A stretch of DNA of 64,000 nucleotides from Candidatus Accumulibacter sp. ACC003 (lineage in GTDB: Bacteria > Pseudomonadota > Gammaproteobacteria > Burkholderiales > Rhodocyclaceae), in NCBI RefSeq assembly GCF_907163085.1, contig NZ_CAJQTX010000007.1, positions 518,428 to 582,427 on the forward strand, given 5' to 3'. Below, in pieces: positions 36,076 through 44,756 of the stretch (position 1 is the first letter of the stretch; each line of letters opens with the position of its first letter). The notes under the pieces were generated by a model. The model was not told the origin of the DNA and searched no databases. It was given only the letters and a program-made list of their open reading frames with translations. The position numbers were made by a program, and so were the translations under genes.

Positions 36076-37287
36076 ATGCCCCTAACGGACGTCACCCTTC
36101 GCAACGCCAAGCCAAGCGACAAACCTGTTCGAATGTTTGACGGTGGCGGGCTGTACGTGGAAATCGCACCCAGCGGTGGGAAGCTGTGGCGGTTGAAATA
36201 TCGGTTTGATGGAAAAGAGAAGCGGCTGTCCTTGGGGGTATACCCCGATGTGAGCTTGAAGGATGCCAGGGAACGTCGGGACGCAGCACGGAAGCTCTTG
36301 GCCAACGACGTTGACCCCGGCGTGACTCGGAGGGCGCAAAAAGCTGCGCGGGTGGAACGGTCAGTAAACACCTTCGAGGTCCTGTGCCGCGAATGGCTTG
36401 ATCAACGCAAAGGCACAGTGGAACCCGCACAGCACGTCAAAACGTTGGCACGGATGGAGAACGACGTCTTCCCTTGGTTGGGGGCGAAGGCAACTTCCGA
36501 GATTACAGCTCCCGACGTGCTCAGCGTGTTACGCCGAATCGACGAACGCGGTGCGCGCTACACAGCGCATCGAGTGCGCAGCGAAATCAGTCGGGCATTC
36601 CGATACGCGATCGCCACCGGCCGTGCTGAACGCGACCCTTGCCCAGATCTGAGGGGCGCAATACCAGCCCCAAAGGCTGAACACTTCGCGGCCATCACGA
36701 CGCCAACGGAGGTTGCTGCGCTCATGCGGGCGATCGACGCTTTCCGGGGGACATTCGTGGTCAAGAGCGCTTTGCTGCTCGCCCCCATGTTGTTCGTTCG
36801 CCCTGGCGAGTTGCGCCGGGCAGAATGGTCGGGGTTCGACTTGGACAAGGGTGAATGGCGTTATCTGGTAACGAAAACCAAGACTGAGCACCTTGTTCCA
36901 CTTGTGCCTCAATCCGTGGCGATTCTGCGTGAACTGCGCGCTCTGACCGGGCGCGGACGATACGTTTTTCCGGGACGGGATCCGCAGAAGGCAATGAGCG
37001 ACGCTGCGATTAATGCCGCCTTGCGGAGGATGGGGTACGACACCAGAACCGAGATCACGGGGCATGGTTTTCGGGCGATGGCGCGGACGATCCTCCACGA
37101 GGAATTACTCATCAAACCCGAAGTCATTGAACATCAGCTTGCCCATTCGGTACCTGACGCTTTGGGCACCGCCTACAACCGTACAAGGTTCTTGAAAGAG
37201 AGACGGGTAATGATGGAGCAATGGGCCGACTATCTGGACAGATTGAAGACGGGGCCGGCGGTCGTGGCCATAGCGACGGCAGTGTGA
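36076..37287 (+). CDS. int: P4-type tyrosine recombinase (integrase)
   Basis: 403 aa from MPLTDVTLRNAKPSDKPVRM, the standard start of the DUF4102 arm-binding domain (SGGKLWRLKYRFDGKEKRLS). The core-binding domain follows, then the catalytic domain: Arg in PGELRRAEWSGFD, Lys in VTKTKTEHLVPL, His-x-x-Arg in GHGFRAMARTI, His in HQLAHSV, and the nucleophile Tyr in GTAYNRTRFLKER. All catalytic residues are present. It catalyses site-specific integration and excision at the adjacent tRNA-Leu. An upstream in-frame extension of 35 codons overlaps the repeat boxes and is not used. Confidence 0.93.
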   Translation: MPLTDVTLRNAKPSDKPVRMFDGGGLYVEIAPSGGKLWRLKYRFDGKEKRLSLGVYPDVSLKDARERRDAARKLLANDVDPGVTRRAQKAARVERSVNTFEVLCREWLDQRKGTVEPAQHVKTLARMENDVFPWLGAKATSEITAPDVLSVLRRIDERGARYTAHRVRSEISRAFRYAIATGRAERDPCPDLRGAIPAPKAEHFAAITTPTEVAALMRAIDAFRGTFVVKSALLLAPMLFVRPGELRRAEWSGFDLDKGEWRYLVTKTKTEHLVPLVPQSVAILRELRALTGRGRYVFPGRDPQKAMSDAAINAALRRMGYDTRTEITGHGFRAMARTILHEELLIKPEVIEHQLAHSVPDALGTAYNRTRFLKERRVMMEQWADYLDRLKTGPAVVAIATAV

Positions 37288-37343
37288 TCGGCTGAGGGCT
37301 CCGGCCTCCCCGTGCTTACCAATCCTCTCAACTTAGCATTTCG

Positions 37344-38528
37344 TCATACCGGCTTGTAGGCGTGATACCGATGCGGTTTTCGCTGCGGCGGTCGAGGTTT
37401 GGAGCGGCCGGCGACAAACTTCTGGAGGTTGGCGGCGATCTCGTGAATGAGGGGCTTCAATCGCCGCGTCGTCGCACCGGCGGCGAGCAACCATCGGCCG
37501 ATCTGGCGCTTGATCTTGTCGATCGCCAAGGTACGGTTGATCTTCCATGGCGAATCGGGGTCCAGATGCGCGTCGGTGGCGACGTAGGCAGCCAGGGCAT
37601 TGAGGTTGTCGAAGACGGCCTTGGCACCGAAGTCCTGATTGGCCGCTTGCCAGGACAAGCCGGAGGTATGTTCGAGTCCCAAGCGATGCTTGAGCCGGCG
37701 AAATGCTTCTTCGATCCGCCAACGGCCGTGGTACAAAGCACCGAAGACGGCCGTCGGGAACGCGACGGCGTCGAGCAGCGAAGTCATCACCACATGTTGC
37801 CGCCCGTTCGGCGTGATCACCCGCACCAGGCGAACCGTTGTCGGCGTCGCCGGGCACTCGTAGTCCTGCGCATCGCGCGCGCTCGGCGCACGCAGGATCA
37901 CCAACTGCTCGCTCTGCCCCGAGCGCATGAACTCACGTACCACCTTGAATCCACGGGACATGTCACAGCGAATACAGAAAGGAATCCCGCGTGCGGTCAG
38001 TGCTGCCGCCAGCCAGCGGCAAGGAAAGCCGCGGTCAAGGACCAGCAGGTCGTCGACCTGCAGCCGCTCGATCACCTCGAAGAGCATCTGGCGCTCGTCA
38101 CACGCGCCATGCTGCAACGCGAAGTGAAGGAACATCTCAATTCCTGGCAAGTACAGGCCAAACGCCGCACCGGTAACGATCGACCGTACCCCGTCTTTCA
38201 TCGTCGTCAGCCGGACCGCCGCGGTATCGCTAGCCACTATCCGCAGACCCTGCCATCGCGGCACCGGCAGATGCTCTTCGACCAGGGCCATCAACTTCTG
38301 ATTGACGTCACCGAACACCAAAGCACCGATCTTGTAGCGCGCCTTGCAGAAAGCCTGGGCGCTCACCAAGCGCACCGAGTCCGCACGATTTCTCAGGTTG
38401 GCAAAGAACTGGTCCAGTTCACCTTGGACCGCACCCTGTACGCCCGACAGCAAGAAAGTCAGGACGGTTGGGAAGCTGAGCGTGCGGTTGCGGGTGAAAT
38501 ACTTCGGCTTGAGACGGGCGTTTTCCAA
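37344..38528 (-). CDS. IS4-family transposase
   Basis: 394 aa DDE transposase. First Asp in RIVASDTAAVRLTTMK, second in LLVLDRGFPCRWLAAAL, and the Y-R-E-K-type motif with the Glu in YHGRWRIEEAFRRLKHRL. The frame is intact. The nested IS66 element lies just upstream of its start and separates it from the IS4 end, so its expression may be altered. Confidence 0.93.
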   Translation of the reverse strand: MENARLKPKYFTRNRTLSFPTVLTFLLSGVQGAVQGELDQFFANLRNRADSVRLVSAQAFCKARYKIGALVFGDVNQKLMALVEEHLPVPRWQGLRIVASDTAAVRLTTMKDGVRSIVTGAAFGLYLPGIEMFLHFALQHGACDERQMLFEVIERLQVDDLLVLDRGFPCRWLAAALTARGIPFCIRCDMSRGFKVVREFMRSGQSEQLVILRAPSARDAQDYECPATPTTVRLVRVITPNGRQHVVMTSLLDAVAFPTAVFGALYHGRWRIEEAFRRLKHRLGLEHTSGLSWQAANQDFGAKAVFDNLNALAAYVATDAHLDPDSPWKINRTLAIDKIKRQIGRWLLAAGATTRRLKPLIHEIAANLQKFVAGRSKPRPPQRKPHRYHAYKPV

Positions 38529-38693
38529 TAATTCCTGTGAAAACAGATAGTTGGCAAGCCCGTTAATTACTTTAGCATATGAAGGGCGTCATACAATTAC
38601 CCTTTATAAACAATACGTTACAGCGCAATTATGCAATGAAAATGGTAAGTATTCGGCCAACCCGTAGTGAGCCAGCGCCGTTGGCGAGGCCGG

Positions 38694-39551
38694 TTAGCGG
38701 CAGAGGATTGATCGGAAGGCTCTGTGAAGGGGATAGAGCCAGATATCCTTGATCGGGAGGATGGGCTTGCTGGTGGGGCACTTCTTGCCTCGGCCGGCGG
38801 TTTGGCCGACCTTGATCCAGTTGGCGGCCTGGTAGCAGGTGCCGCGATGGCGGGGGGTCTCGACGAAGGTTTCGAGCAGCACGGGGCGGTAACCGTAGCG
38901 CGCCAGCCAGTCCTTGGGCAGTTGCCGCTGCATGAGCGAGAGGATCTTGGAGGCCAGGCCCTTGCACTGGATCCAGGGCAGGATCAGAAAGCGGGCATTG
39001 TTCACCACCAGTTGCAGGTTCCTTTGTCGCTGCTCATCGTGCCAACCGATGAATTGCTCGCGCGCGGCGAGTTTCCAGGCGCTGGCGGCGAAGCTGAGCA
39101 AGGCGACGAGTGTCTCGCCGGCGAAGACGAAGTATCGGCTCTGACTGCCGGCCATGGGCGTGTGGCCGAGATAGTGGTAACGAGCGATGTACTCGTTCCA
39201 CAGACGCGAGTTCGCGGAACCGACGACCTGTCGCACCGAGAGAGGCGGCAGTTCATGCACCGGCTGAGTGAGCAAGGGTTGTGGATCGGTGGCGTGCGTG
39301 GGCCGATACTCGGGTTGGCGAGGAGCGGTCCGTCGTGCAGCCGGCAGGGTGAGCAGGCCGTCGGCTTGCATGCGCAGCATGGCCACCCGGCAGGTCATAT
39401 CCTTCAGCTCACCATTGGGCTTGCGCCAGTCGAAGAGCTCGCACACCTGACGCGAGAGTTGTGCGCGGCTGGCGCCGGGAGGGGCCTCGATCAGGCCGCG
39501 GATCGTCTGCAGTTCGTCGGCGGTAAAGTGGCGCCCGCAATAAGGCTTCAC
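38694..39551 (-). CDS. DUF4338 (DruA-like) protein carried by IS66 copy 2
   Basis: 285 aa, nearly identical to the copy 1 protein. All DUF4338 blocks are intact (RYHYLGHTPMAGSQSRYFVF, FIGWHDEQRQRN, NARFLILPW, LLETFVETPRHRGTCYQAAN). Differences cluster in the N-terminal part (LQTIRGLIEAPPGASRAQL here) and in the middle linker. The ATG overlaps the tnpC stop, as in copy 1. Conservation of an intact frame in both copies argues that the protein is useful to the element. Confidence 0.9.
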   Translation of the reverse strand: MKPYCGRHFTADELQTIRGLIEAPPGASRAQLSRQVCELFDWRKPNGELKDMTCRVAMLRMQADGLLTLPAARRTAPRQPEYRPTHATDPQPLLTQPVHELPPLSVRQVVGSANSRLWNEYIARYHYLGHTPMAGSQSRYFVFAGETLVALLSFAASAWKLAAREQFIGWHDEQRQRNLQLVVNNARFLILPWIQCKGLASKILSLMQRQLPKDWLARYGYRPVLLETFVETPRHRGTCYQAANWIKVGQTAGRGKKCPTSKPILPIKDIWLYPLHRAFRSILCR

Positions 39552-41284
39552 GAGCTATCGATGGAAGGTGTCTGATTGACCGGGATGGCACGCATCTGGG
39601 CCAGACGATCGGTCGCCATCGCCCAGGGCAGAAAGGCGCTCAAGTCCGCTGGCGGCTGGTTGCCGTTGGCGGCGCAGGCTTCCAGATAAGCCGTCAGCCA
39701 GATGCGCGGGTTGATTTTCCACAAGCGCAGCGTCAGCAGCAGGCTGAACATCGTCGCGGCGAGAGCGCCGGACCAGTGACTACCCGACCCATAGAAGTTC
39801 TTGCGTGCGACCACCGGCGTACGCTGGGCGCGTTCGGCGGCATTATTGTCCATCGCCACCTCGGGGCGGTCGACAAACACGGTCAAGCCGGACCAATGCT
39901 TGTGCATGCTTCGCAGCACCTTGCTCGCCGGCATTTTGAGCGCCGGGTTTGCCAGTTCGCGTTCGCGCTGACTGGCCATCTGCACGATCGCCTGCCGCAA
40001 GAGGCGGTCGCGTTCGGCCCACTGTACGGGGTCGCTACGGACTTCCAGGCGCCGTCCATTCAAGTGGTAGAGCTGAGCGATCTGCTCAACCCAGGCCAGT
40101 GCCCAGTCCGCGAGTTCCGGATGGGCGTTGGCCAGTTCCAGGAAGTCACGCCGCTGATGTGCCCAGCAGAAGGCCAGAACGAAGTGGTCAAGGACTCGCG
40201 CGAGTTTCTTGTAGCCCGCGTAGCGATCACAGATGATGACGCCTCCGGCGCTACCGGAGAGTTCCCGGATCGGCACCGCCGCCGAGCGGCTCGGGTCGAG
40301 CACGAAGTGGATGACCGATGGGCCGTGGAACACCCAGAAATACCAGCGATGTCCGACCTTCCCTTCGGTCTCGGCAAAAACCCGCCAGCGAGTCTCGTCC
40401 GCGTGCCACTGTTTCTCGCGACGCAGTCGGCCAAGCAGTGCTTCTTCAAGCGGCTCGAACAGCGGTGCCAAGGCACGAAGTCCGCCGGCCACCGTTCCTG
40501 CCGAAAGCCTCAGTTGGTGGTCGGACCAGTCTCGTAGAAGCCGATGCGTCGGCTGGCCGTACAAGAACTTCGACAGCAGCAAGTGCACCCAAATCGACAC
40601 GCCGTACTTTCCACGCGGGATCAATCGTGCCGGCGGTGGCGCGGTCAGAATGCCGCGGGCGCCCGGGCACTGACAGGTCCGCCGGTAGCGCCGCCGGCAG
40701 ATCTTCCGGCGGTAGGCTTTGACCTCGATCTCGAGAACTTCACTGTCTTCTGTGCCGGGAAAGTCGACGTAGCTCAGACCACAGTCCGGGCAATGCGGGC
40801 AGTCGATGTCGATGACCTCGATCTGCGTCGGCAAGTGGCTTTCCGGATTCCGCCCGTGACCCGTTGCTCCCGGTTGATGACCTCGACCCCGCGACGACTT
40901 CTGGTCTGCTGCCGGGTTCTTCTCGGCTCCCGAAGAGCGTTCTGACTTGCGACCAAACAGGCGTTTTTGCAGATCGCGGATCCGGCCCTGGGCCTGCTCG
41001 AGCTCGCTACGCAAGGCCGCCTCACGCGCCGCCGCTTGCTCCGCCGCACGCGCCGCCGCTTGCTCCGCCGCACGCGCCATTTCCACCCGATGAGCGGCCT
41101 CCGATTCCGTCAAACGGACCAGCGCTTGCCGATGTTGGCTGCGCCAGAAGTTGGCCTCCCAACGGAGCTTGATTTCCTGCTCCTTGGTCAACGTCACCAA
41201 CACCTCGGCGAACGGCGCCACTTGGCGGTGACTTGCCGCCGATCCTCCGCAGATAATGTCCGTAGCCGTGCCCATGCGCCGCAT
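39548..41284 (-). CDS. tnpC: IS66-family transposase TnpC, copy 2
   Basis: 578 aa from MRRMGTATDII, matching the copy 1 start; the frame is open 26 codons further up to the IS end. It has the same zinc-finger and DDE motifs as copy 1 (WHADETRWRVF, CDRYAGYKKL, NNAAERAQRTP). The N-terminal coiled coil is longer because of two 24-bp units encoding AAEQAAAR. Intact and possibly active. Confidence 0.95.
   Translation of the reverse strand: MRRMGTATDIICGGSAASHRQVAPFAEVLVTLTKEQEIKLRWEANFWRSQHRQALVRLTESEAAHRVEMARAAEQAAARAAEQAAAREAALRSELEQAQGRIRDLQKRLFGRKSERSSGAEKNPAADQKSSRGRGHQPGATGHGRNPESHLPTQIEVIDIDCPHCPDCGLSYVDFPGTEDSEVLEIEVKAYRRKICRRRYRRTCQCPGARGILTAPPPARLIPRGKYGVSIWVHLLLSKFLYGQPTHRLLRDWSDHQLRLSAGTVAGGLRALAPLFEPLEEALLGRLRREKQWHADETRWRVFAETEGKVGHRWYFWVFHGPSVIHFVLDPSRSAAVPIRELSGSAGGVIICDRYAGYKKLARVLDHFVLAFCWAHQRRDFLELANAHPELADWALAWVEQIAQLYHLNGRRLEVRSDPVQWAERDRLLRQAIVQMASQRERELANPALKMPASKVLRSMHKHWSGLTVFVDRPEVAMDNNAAERAQRTPVVARKNFYGSGSHWSGALAATMFSLLLTLRLWKINPRIWLTAYLEACAANGNQPPADLSAFLPWAMATDRLAQMRAIPVNQTPSIDSS
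41026..41080 (-). repeat. 24-bp tandem repeat in tnpC of IS66 copy 2
   Basis: Two units containing GCCGCTTGCTCCGCCGCACG, absent from copy 1, extend the coiled coil by AAEQAAAR units. Confidence 0.75.
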
Positions 41285-41655
41285 GGTGCCGGATTTCCGC
41301 TGCTGTGTCCAGTTCAGATCTCCGGGCTGCCCGCCAATCGCTGACGGAAGCTCGCCCACCAAAAAAACCGGGGCTACGGGTTCACCGAATACTTACTGAA
41401 AATGGGCAGCATTCAAGCCGCGGTCGGAACTATGCATTTATGCTAAGTTGAGAGGATTGCCGTGCTTACCGGGACGGGCGGAGGACAGAGGCTCCGGTCG
41501 GAGCGATTTGATCGCGAAGCGGATTACACGTTTCTCGGCCTGGTCCAGCCAATCCGCGGTGATGTCGACGGCGGCGGCGATCATTGCGCTGATCACCAGC
41601 AAAGAGGCCACGTTCAGCCGTATTAGCCCTCTTTCCCAAAACCGCGTCCGTTCCT

Positions 41656-42312
41656 TCAGTCTCTTTCGGCGAGCTTTTCAGTCGCGACTTCTATCGCCAG
41701 CTCGTCAGCGTCCACCACCGGACCCTCGCTCGCGTCAGCCACCGTCTCGCTCGCCGTTTCCTTCCGCCGTGCCGCCAGCACCGCACGCGTAGCGAGCTGC
41801 CGGATCTGTCCGGCCAGACGAAGAATTCGCCGCTTCCATTCATAGACCCCGCGCGCGTACTGGCTGTCGGTGATGACGCATGACAGCCACAGCGCATCCA
41901 GGTGGGCCATCATCCCGTCGAACTCGCGGATGATCGCCAGGTACCTGATCGAGCGCGGCGAGGTGATCTGCACATCGATGGTCTTGGCACTGGTGTAGCC
42001 GATCGCAGTTTCGATGCCGTTCCCCTCGGCAACTTCCTTCAGCCGCAGCGACTCCTTGCGAATCTCCGCCAGTGTCTGGTCGATCTGAGTGTCGACCAAG
42101 GCATCGACTTCCTGCGCCTGCTCTTCGCTGCCGATGAATCGCAGGACCACGCTCAACGAGAACAGCGCGTTGGCGCACATCTCGTAGCCACGGTCGAAGA
42201 TCTGCTGCGCGTGCAGTGAATTGAGCAAGGCCTTCTGCGTCAGGAAGGGCCGGCTGTTGTCCTGCCGGACCGATGGAATGTGCGTCGAATCGTTCCTCTG
42301 TCGCTGTGCCAT
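41656..42312 (-). CDS. integrating conjugative element protein, PFL_4669/AcaB-like (DUF1845)
   Basis: 218 aa. The sequence (FDRGYEMCANALFSLSVVLR, QIDQTLAEIRKESLRLKEVA, YTSAKTIDVQITSPRSIRYL, FDGMMAHLDALWLSCVI) resembles the PFL_4669/DUF1845 family of integrative and conjugative elements. AcaB, a transcription factor of IncC plasmids, belongs to the same family. It is divergent from the ssb gene across about 260 bp, so it may regulate that module. The family call is from memory of the pattern. There is no membrane segment. Confidence 0.65.
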   Translation of the reverse strand: MAQRQRNDSTHIPSVRQDNSRPFLTQKALLNSLHAQQIFDRGYEMCANALFSLSVVLRFIGSEEQAQEVDALVDTQIDQTLAEIRKESLRLKEVAEGNGIETAIGYTSAKTIDVQITSPRSIRYLAIIREFDGMMAHLDALWLSCVITDSQYARGVYEWKRRILRLAGQIRQLATRAVLAARRKETASETVADASEGPVVDADELAIEVATEKLAERD

Positions 42313-42509
42313 CTGCCGTCTCCCGGAGTGTCGATCAAGCCCAGCGTATCGCTTGCACTGCGAGCGCGACCTTCGAAAAGCGCCCAGAAGCGCCGCATTT
42401 CAAACTCCTGCGAGGACCGTGGCGGCAGAGAATTCAGCCATCTCTCGTTCCGTCTATGACGATCGAAGTGAAGGTAGCTGGCCTTCTTCATAAACAGCAT
42501 TCTCTCCAA

Positions 42510-42572
42510 CCCCCGGCGGGGTAGCCCCGTCAGGATACGGCGGCGTCCCTGCCTTTCTTGTCAGGAGGCCAT
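42510..42572 (+). promoter_or_regulatory. structured 5' leader L1 (before ssb)
   Basis: CGGGG-TAG-CCCCG hairpin (42517-42529), then a CCGT/ACGG hairpin, a T/C-rich stretch and AGGAGG 5 nt before the ATG. It is the first of five similar leaders in this module, with a sixth, truncated one at 46238. Confidence 0.6.
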
Positions 42573-43022
42573 ATGCCCTCGTTGAACAGAGTCACCCTCA
42601 TCGGCCATCTCGGCGCCGACCCCGAGGTTCGCTACACCCAGAACCGAGAAGCGATCGCCACCATCCGGATCGCGACCACGGAGATCAGCAAGGACAAGTC
42701 GTCTGGTGAACGCAAGGAGACCACCGAATGGCACCGAGTGGTCTTCTTCAACCGTACAGCTGAAGTCGTCGGCGAGTACCTCAGGAAGGGCTCTCCGATC
42801 TACGTCGAAGGTCGCATCCAGACCCGCAAGTGGCAGGACAGCGCAGGTCAGGATCGCTACGTTGTCGAGATCATCGGCAGCGAAATGCAGATGCTCGGCG
42901 CTCGTCCATCGGCGAAGGACGCCAAAGCATCGGGTTCCGTCCCGCGTCGTTCCGACACGGTTTCGTCTGATCAGGCAAGCAGTGCAGCCGTCGACGAAGT
43001 GCCGGCCATGGAGCCGTTCTAA
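42573..43022 (+). CDS. ssb: single-stranded DNA-binding protein
   Basis: 149 aa from [20 protein letters not shown] with AGGAGG just upstream. The OB-fold core ([60 protein letters not shown]) is complete, and the acidic tail ends in AMEPF, close to the usual DDIPF tip. It coats single-stranded DNA, here probably for the element's recombination and transfer. It heads a run of genes with recE-like and recT functions. Confidence 0.93.
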   Translation: MPSLNRVTLIGHLGADPEVRYTQNREAIATIRIATTEISKDKSSGERKETTEWHRVVFFNRTAEVVGEYLRKGSPIYVEGRIQTRKWQDSAGQDRYVVEIIGSEMQMLGARPSAKDAKASGSVPRRSDTVSSDQASSAAVDEVPAMEPF

Positions 43023-43105
43023 GTCGGTCGTCACGTTTTTTCCCCACCGGGCGGTCATTCTCCCGGGCCGGGAGCCGACCGTCCTCTACCTCAGGAGGTT
43101 CGCTC
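43023..43105 (+). promoter_or_regulatory. structured 5' leader L2
   Basis: Two-part stem: CGGTC (43052-43056) with GACCG (43077-43081) enclosing CTCCC (43060-43064) with GGGAG (43070-43074). It is followed by CTCTACCTC and AGGAGG before the ATG. Confidence 0.6.
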
Positions 43106-43354
43106 ATGGAACGTGTCATTCTCGTCCTCGCCATGCTGGCAGGGCTTCACTTGCTTCTGTCGTTTCTCCGTTGCTCAGCACAGGGCCTCAAGAGCTTGTT
43201 GAACCGTAGACCCGAAGCGACGGCAGCGTCCGAACCGGTGAAGGTCACGAGCACCCTTTGGCAGCAATACGACCGACCGGCTTACCAGCGCCGGACCGGG
43301 ATCGACATCGATCCCGCCAAGAGCGGTGAGGCTTCGTTTGAAGTGATCGCCTGA
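43106..43354 (+). CDS. small membrane-anchored hypothetical protein
   Basis: 82 aa, with AGGAGG 8 nt before the ATG. One N-terminal hydrophobic helix (VILVLAMLAGLHLLLSFL) is followed by a polar tail (TLWQQYDRPAYQRRTGIDID). The family is not recognised. The strong ribosome site and its place between ssb and recT genes support that it is real. Confidence 0.7.
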   Translation: MERVILVLAMLAGLHLLLSFLRCSAQGLKSLLNRRPEATAASEPVKVTSTLWQQYDRPAYQRRTGIDIDPAKSGEASFEVIA

Positions 43355-43428
43355 ACGCTCATCCCCCTGCGGGGCATCGCCTCCGCATCAGGGGAGGGAT
43401 GCCCTTTATTTCTTAATGGAGGCATCTC
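43355..43428 (+). promoter_or_regulatory. structured 5' leader L3
   Basis: A perfect 7-bp stem GGGCATC (43372-43378) with GATGCCC (43398-43404), and a competing CCCC-TGC-GGGG hairpin just before it. It is followed by TTTATTTCTTAATGGAGG and the ATG. Confidence 0.65.
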
Positions 43429-43506
43429 ATGGCACTCGTTCTTCTTTCTTGCTGCATCACCGGCTGGATCATCAGCCGTCCGATCATTCGCGCGCTGGGG
43501 CTCTGA
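43429..43506 (+). CDS. 25-residue hydrophobic small protein
   Basis: MALVLLSCCITGWIISRPII then RALGL. TGGAGG lies 6 nt before the ATG, with a leader like those of the neighbouring genes. One short membrane helix is predicted by eye. The next gene starts 2 bp after its stop, so it could also serve as a translated leader for that gene. Confidence 0.5.
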   Translation: MALVLLSCCITGWIISRPIIRALGL

Positions 43507-43508
43507 AG

Positions 43509-43700
43509 ATGGCTTTCGACCCCGCACACGATCAAGTCGTGCAATCCAACCCGCTTCTCGTTCGGCTTTTTTCGGCGCTGTCGATGGCGCGTGCTTGCGA
43601 TCTCCACCAGAGACTCCAGGCAGGGCGCACCGACCCGGAAACCCGCCGGCTGCTCCGACGGGCTCTGATCCTCTCGAAGCAAGAACAAGCAGCGAACTGA
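43509..43700 (+). CDS. small hypothetical protein
   Basis: 63 aa: MAFDPAHDQVVQSNPLLVRL, ending LILSKQEQAAN. Helical and charged; family not recognised. It begins 2 bp after the 25-residue frame without its own clear Shine-Dalgarno, suggesting translational coupling. Its place in the ssb-recT run suggests an accessory role in the element. Confidence 0.6.
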   Translation: MAFDPAHDQVVQSNPLLVRLFSALSMARACDLHQRLQAGRTDPETRRLLRRALILSKQEQAAN

Positions 43701-43835
43701 ACCACGCCCCGGCTTGCCGGGGCTTTCCCGAGTGCGTTTCCAAAGCGCCCTCCGGAAAGCAGCCTTTGATCGAGCGATTCTTCGCCCGAGCAAGTCGCGG
43801 TAGCTGGCCGCACGAAACAAACAGCATTTTCATCC

Positions 43836-43901
43836 ACCCAGCCGGGGAGGCCATCTCCGGAAGGGGCAGGTGACTCCGGCTTTTTTTCTTCTGGAGGCAC
43901 C
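43836..43901 (+). promoter_or_regulatory. structured 5' leader L4
   Basis: A 7-bp stem (43842-43848 with 43854-43860, one G-U pair) with loop GGCCA, then GGTGACTCCGG, a run of seven T and TGGAGG 7 nt before the ATG at 43902. The T-run after the GC hairpin resembles a terminator. Confidence 0.6.
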
Positions 43902-44735
43902 ATGGACGTCAAACATCCTGGCCTGCTGCGCATGCCGGCCAAGCAATACCACGCGGATCAATCGATCGGCCATTCGGGAATCATCAAACTGCTCAAGAGC
44001 CCCGCGCATCTGCGCGAAGCCCTCGATCATCCGTCGCCACCCACGCCGGCGATGGCGTTTGGTACCGCGGTTCACACCCACGTCCTCGAACCGGATCGTT
44101 TTTCCGAAGAGTTCGCAGTGGTCGAGAAGTTTGATCGCCGCACCAAGGAAGGCAAGGAAGCCGCCGCCCGCTTCGAGCAAGAGAATCAGGGCAAAACCCT
44201 GATCACTTCCGACGACCTGGCGACATTGACCCGAGTGCGCGCCGCCGTTCACGCGCACGAGGGGGCGGCCCGCCTGTTCAAGCAAGGAGAAGCCGAGCTG
44301 TCGGCGTTCTGGACAGACCCGCTCACCGGGATCCCCTGTCGCTGTCGTCCGGACTGGTTCAACGGGACGGCCGTGGTCGATCTCAAGAGCTGTGTCGATG
44401 CCAGCAGTCGGGGCTTTTCTCGCGCCATCGCCAACCTCGGCTACGACATTCAAGCGGCGTTCTACGTCGATGGAATGAAAGCCGTGACCGGCACGGAGCT
44501 GCCCTTTCTCTTTGTCGCCGTCGAGAAGGAGGCACCCCATGCCGTGGCGCTTTACCGGGCTGACCCCGAAATCATCGAGGTCGGTCGCAAGAAGTACCGG
44601 GCAGCACTGCAGCTTCTGAAGTGGTGCCAGGATTCTGGCAGCTGGCCGGCTTACCAGCCCGGGGGTGAGATCGAATTGATCTCGCTACCGCGTTGGGCTG
44701 CCAACGCCGACGCCTTCGAGTTCGACGCCGCCTGA
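43902..44735 (+). CDS. PD-(D/E)XK exonuclease, RecE/DUF3799-like
   Basis: 277 aa. The domain start YHADQSIGHSGIIKLLKSPA and AMAFGTAVHTHVLEPDRF (His) are followed by the catalytic residues: Asp in CRCRPDWFNG and Asp-Leu-Lys in AVVDLKSCVDA, then YDIQAAFYVDGMK. This is the arrangement of RecE C-terminal and YqaJ-like nucleases, which resect double-stranded ends for RecT. The recT gene follows directly, so the two make a phage-type recombination pair. Confidence 0.88.
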   Translation: MDVKHPGLLRMPAKQYHADQSIGHSGIIKLLKSPAHLREALDHPSPPTPAMAFGTAVHTHVLEPDRFSEEFAVVEKFDRRTKEGKEAAARFEQENQGKTLITSDDLATLTRVRAAVHAHEGAARLFKQGEAELSAFWTDPLTGIPCRCRPDWFNGTAVVDLKSCVDASSRGFSRAIANLGYDIQAAFYVDGMKAVTGTELPFLFVAVEKEAPHAVALYRADPEIIEVGRKKYRAALQLLKWCQDSGSWPAYQPGGEIELISLPRWAANADAFEFDAA

Positions 44736-44756
44736 TCGGCGGCTATTTTTAGTTTA

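Larger units (their letters stand above)
38645..41396 (-). mobile_element. IS66-family element, copy 2, carrying a DUF4338 gene
   Basis: Same ends as copy 1 (GTAAGTATTCGG), with its own 8-bp duplication TGAAAATG (38637-38644 and 41397-41404). Its length is 2,752 bp against 2,716 bp for copy 1, partly from a 24-bp repeat gain in tnpC. It is inserted inside an IS4-family element and lies in the same orientation as copy 1, about 18.6 kb away. Confidence 0.95.
37320..41459 (-). mobile_element. IS4-family insertion sequence containing a nested IS66 element
   Basis: Perfect 20-bp inverted ends (CAATCCTCTCAACTTAGCAT) at 37320 and 41459, flanked by the 10-bp duplication CCGTGCTTAC (37310-37319 and 41460-41469). 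Removing the IS66 element (38645-41396) and one copy of its duplication leaves about 1.38 kb, typical for IS4. It landed 32 bp after the integrase stop. Confidence 0.93.

Noticed and set aside
17316-41396. Composite transposon formed by the two IS66 copies
   Set aside because: Each copy has its own 8-bp duplication and sits in a different host IS, so they arrived independently.
43869-43890. Transcription terminator before the RecE-like gene
   Set aside because: The GC hairpin and T-run resemble one, but the same layout recurs before several translated genes, so a leader is a better reading. Attenuation remains possible.
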